A stretch of DNA of 14,317 nucleotides from Deltaproteobacteria bacterium RIFCSPHIGHO2_02_FULL_40_11 (lineage in GTDB: Bacteria; Bdellovibrionota; JACOXK01; 2-02-FULL-40-11), in the NCBI GenBank assembly GCA_001798105.1, contig MGRI01000090.1, forward strand, positions 3,330 to 17,646, read 5' to 3'. A program made the translations under genes and the position numbers. Below, one piece after another: positions 13,095-14,317 of the stretch (positions are counted from its first letter, which is position 1; each line of letters opens with the position of its first letter). The notes beneath the pieces were generated by a model. That model was not told the DNA's origin. It did not search any database and worked only from the letters and a program-made list of their open reading frames with translations.

Positions 13095-13447
13095 CCACTC
13101 GGCGGCAGCAGAAAGTTTCTGAGCTGATTCGAAATGTTATCTCACAACTTCTCATTGAAAGAGGTGTGCATTCCACAGGAATTCATGGCTTAATTACCGT
13201 TACAAAAGTAAGCATGACGCCTGACTTAAAATGGGCCAAAGTATATGTCAGCAATATGTCTTCGTCTGAAGAACAGAGCCAAACCATCCAAGCTTTAAAT
13301 GAAGAAAAAAAAATGGTTCAATCGACCATTGGCCGAGAATTAAAGCTTCGTTTTACGCCCCACGTGGAGTTTATTTTAGATACGTCTTTAGATTATTCGG
13401 ACCGAATTGACGAACTTTTAAAAGGAGAGAAAAAGAATAATGAATGA
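13091..13447 (+). CDS. rbfA: 30S ribosome-binding factor RbfA
   Basis: This 118-residue protein is a full-length RbfA with the KH-like fold. It binds immature 30S subunits and helps final 16S rRNA maturation, especially in the cold. Typical elements are RRQQKVSELIRNVISQLL at the N-terminus, LITVTKVSMTPDLKWAKVYVS in the middle (the family's 'VT.V..S.DL..A.VYVS'), IGRELKLRFTPHVEFILD, and the closing Y-[SD]-x-RIDELL element (YSDRIDELL). The start overlaps the infB stop (ATGA, 13091-13094) and the end overlaps the DHH gene start by 8 bases. Tight coupling with infB on one side and the DHH gene on the other is a common operon layout. Confidence 0.96.
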   Translation: MTTRRQQKVSELIRNVISQLLIERGVHSTGIHGLITVTKVSMTPDLKWAKVYVSNMSSSEEQSQTIQALNEEKKMVQSTIGRELKLRFTPHVEFILDTSLDYSDRIDELLKGEKKNNE

Positions 13448-14317
13448 CGTGATACAAGCCATTCAAAACGCCAAAACATTTTTAACGATTTCACATGTCC
13501 ATCCCGATGGCGATGCAATGGCTTCACAATTGGCGGTGGGCTTGGGATTAGAACAGCTTGGGAAAAAAGTTACTTATTTTAACGATACAGGTGTCCCTGA
13601 AATTTTAAAATTTTTACCGAAGGCCAACGATGTTCGGACCGAATTGACTTCAAAAGATCAGTTTGATGTGGTCATTTCATGTGACTGTGGGTCATTGGTA
13701 AGGCTAGGAGATAAGTTTTCCAAGTTTAAAAATTACAAAACACTCATTAATTTAGACCATCATGCCACCAATGATCGTTATGGAACAATCAATTATGTTT
13801 TGCCGGAGGCGGCTAGTTCTGGAGAGGTGGTTTGGAAAGTTTTAAGTGCATTGGGATGTCAGCTGACCCGAGAGATTGCAACCAATATTTATTGTACTTT
13901 GGTAACCGACACGGGTTCTTTTCGTTATTCAAATACCAGTGCGCATACGTTAGACCTGGCTTCTCAAATGGTTAAAACAGGGGTAGATCCTTCGGAAGTC
14001 TCTCAAAATTTATTTGAAAGCCAACCTTTTGAGGCCATTCGTCTTTTGGGGCGCGTTTTAGATCGCTTACAATTGTCTAAAGATCGCAGATATAGCTGGT
14101 CTCAAATCTTTCAAAAAGACCTACAAGAAACACATACAACCTTTGAGATGACAGAGGAGTTTATTAATTATCCAAGGTCTGTCATAGGGGTAGAGGTCGC
14201 CGCGCTTTTTAAAGAACTCAAAGATGGAAAAATAAAGGTCAGTCTTCGCTCCAAAACAGATCGCGTGGATGTTTCAAAAATTTGCATGAAATTTAAAGGC
14301 GGTGGCCACAAACGTGC
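13440..14317 (+). CDS. nrnA: DHH-family phosphoesterase (NrnA-type nanoRNase/pAp phosphatase), 3' truncated by window end
   Basis: About 292 codons are visible and the frame is open at the window end. Members are cytoplasmic metal-dependent enzymes that degrade oligoribonucleotides of 2-5 nt and dephosphorylate 3'-phosphoadenosine 5'-phosphate. Visible motifs are HVHPDGDA (19-26), the ISCDCGS segment (about 85-91, motif II), DHH (106-108), DTGSFRYSNTS (157-167) and, in the DHHA1 substrate-binding domain, FKGGGHKRA (GGGH 287-290). All catalytic motifs are intact. Only the last 30 or so residues appear to be missing. The ATG at 13440 overlaps the rbfA end by 8 bases and has GGAG at 13424-13427, a somewhat long spacing of 12 bp. 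The position between rbfA and the usual truB matches many deltaproteobacterial and Firmicute genomes. The symbol is given by family and position. Confidence 0.9.
   Translation, partial: MNDVIQAIQNAKTFLTISHVHPDGDAMASQLAVGLGLEQLGKKVTYFNDTGVPEILKFLPKANDVRTELTSKDQFDVVISCDCGSLVRLGDKFSKFKNYKTLINLDHHATNDRYGTINYVLPEAASSGEVVWKVLSALGCQLTREIATNIYCTLVTDTGSFRYSNTSAHTLDLASQMVKTGVDPSEVSQNLFESQPFEAIRLLGRVLDRLQLSKDRRYSWSQIFQKDLQETHTTFEMTEEFINYPRSVIGVEVAALFKELKDGKIKVSLRSKTDRVDVSKICMKFKGGGHKR

Overview
The window looks like a chromosomal segment of a Gram-negative, moderately AT-rich bacterium. It has lipoprotein signal peptides, an outer-membrane beta-barrel protein, a SurA-like periplasmic protein and sigma-54-type promoter sequences. 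The order nusA-infB-rbfA-DHH phosphoesterase is typical of deltaproteobacteria in the old sense and of Bdellovibrio-like lineages. That placement is inferred from gene order and protein style, and no 16S or other decisive marker is present.

Left part (1-5437). The window opens with the C-terminal end of a lytic transglycosylase (SLT) gene. A predicted lipoprotein gene follows (577-1353), with a perfect sigma-54 core promoter (480-495) upstream and a strong terminator (1373-1418) downstream. Next is a YbaK-type aminoacyl-tRNA deacylase gene with a clear sigma-70 promoter. It converges on a ridA gene, and the two overlap by 4 bases inside an 18-bp perfect palindrome. Divergent from ridA, only 21 bp away, lies a two-gene unit. 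Its first gene encodes a pilin-like class III signal protein that has a second membrane anchor at its C-terminus, and its second encodes a secreted protein of unknown function. A terminator-like palindrome separates this unit from an outer-membrane beta-barrel gene, which has a second sigma-54-like promoter and its own terminator.

Middle part (5489-9211). Five tightly packed genes run in one direction: a secreted glycine-rich protein with six collagen-like or polyglycine blocks, two lipoproteins, a SurA-N-like periplasmic chaperone that lacks a PPIase domain, and rimI. Several starts overlap the preceding stop, which indicates translational coupling. Apart from rimI this is a cell-envelope export cassette. 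I do not recognise it as a described system, and it is the best candidate for something new in this window.

Right part (9232-14317). This is the conserved nusA-infB-rbfA-nrnA-type operon for transcription elongation, translation initiation, 30S maturation and nanoRNA or pAp turnover. rimP, the usual first gene, is not next to nusA. A possible promoter followed by a terminator hairpin lies in the 100-bp gap before nusA and could form an attenuator.

Three short palindromic repeats share the outer motif GTCATCC...GGATCT. Two lie in 5' untranslated leaders (521-550 and 1596-1626). The third (10553-10577) lies inside nusA and is translated in frame in the C-terminal tail.
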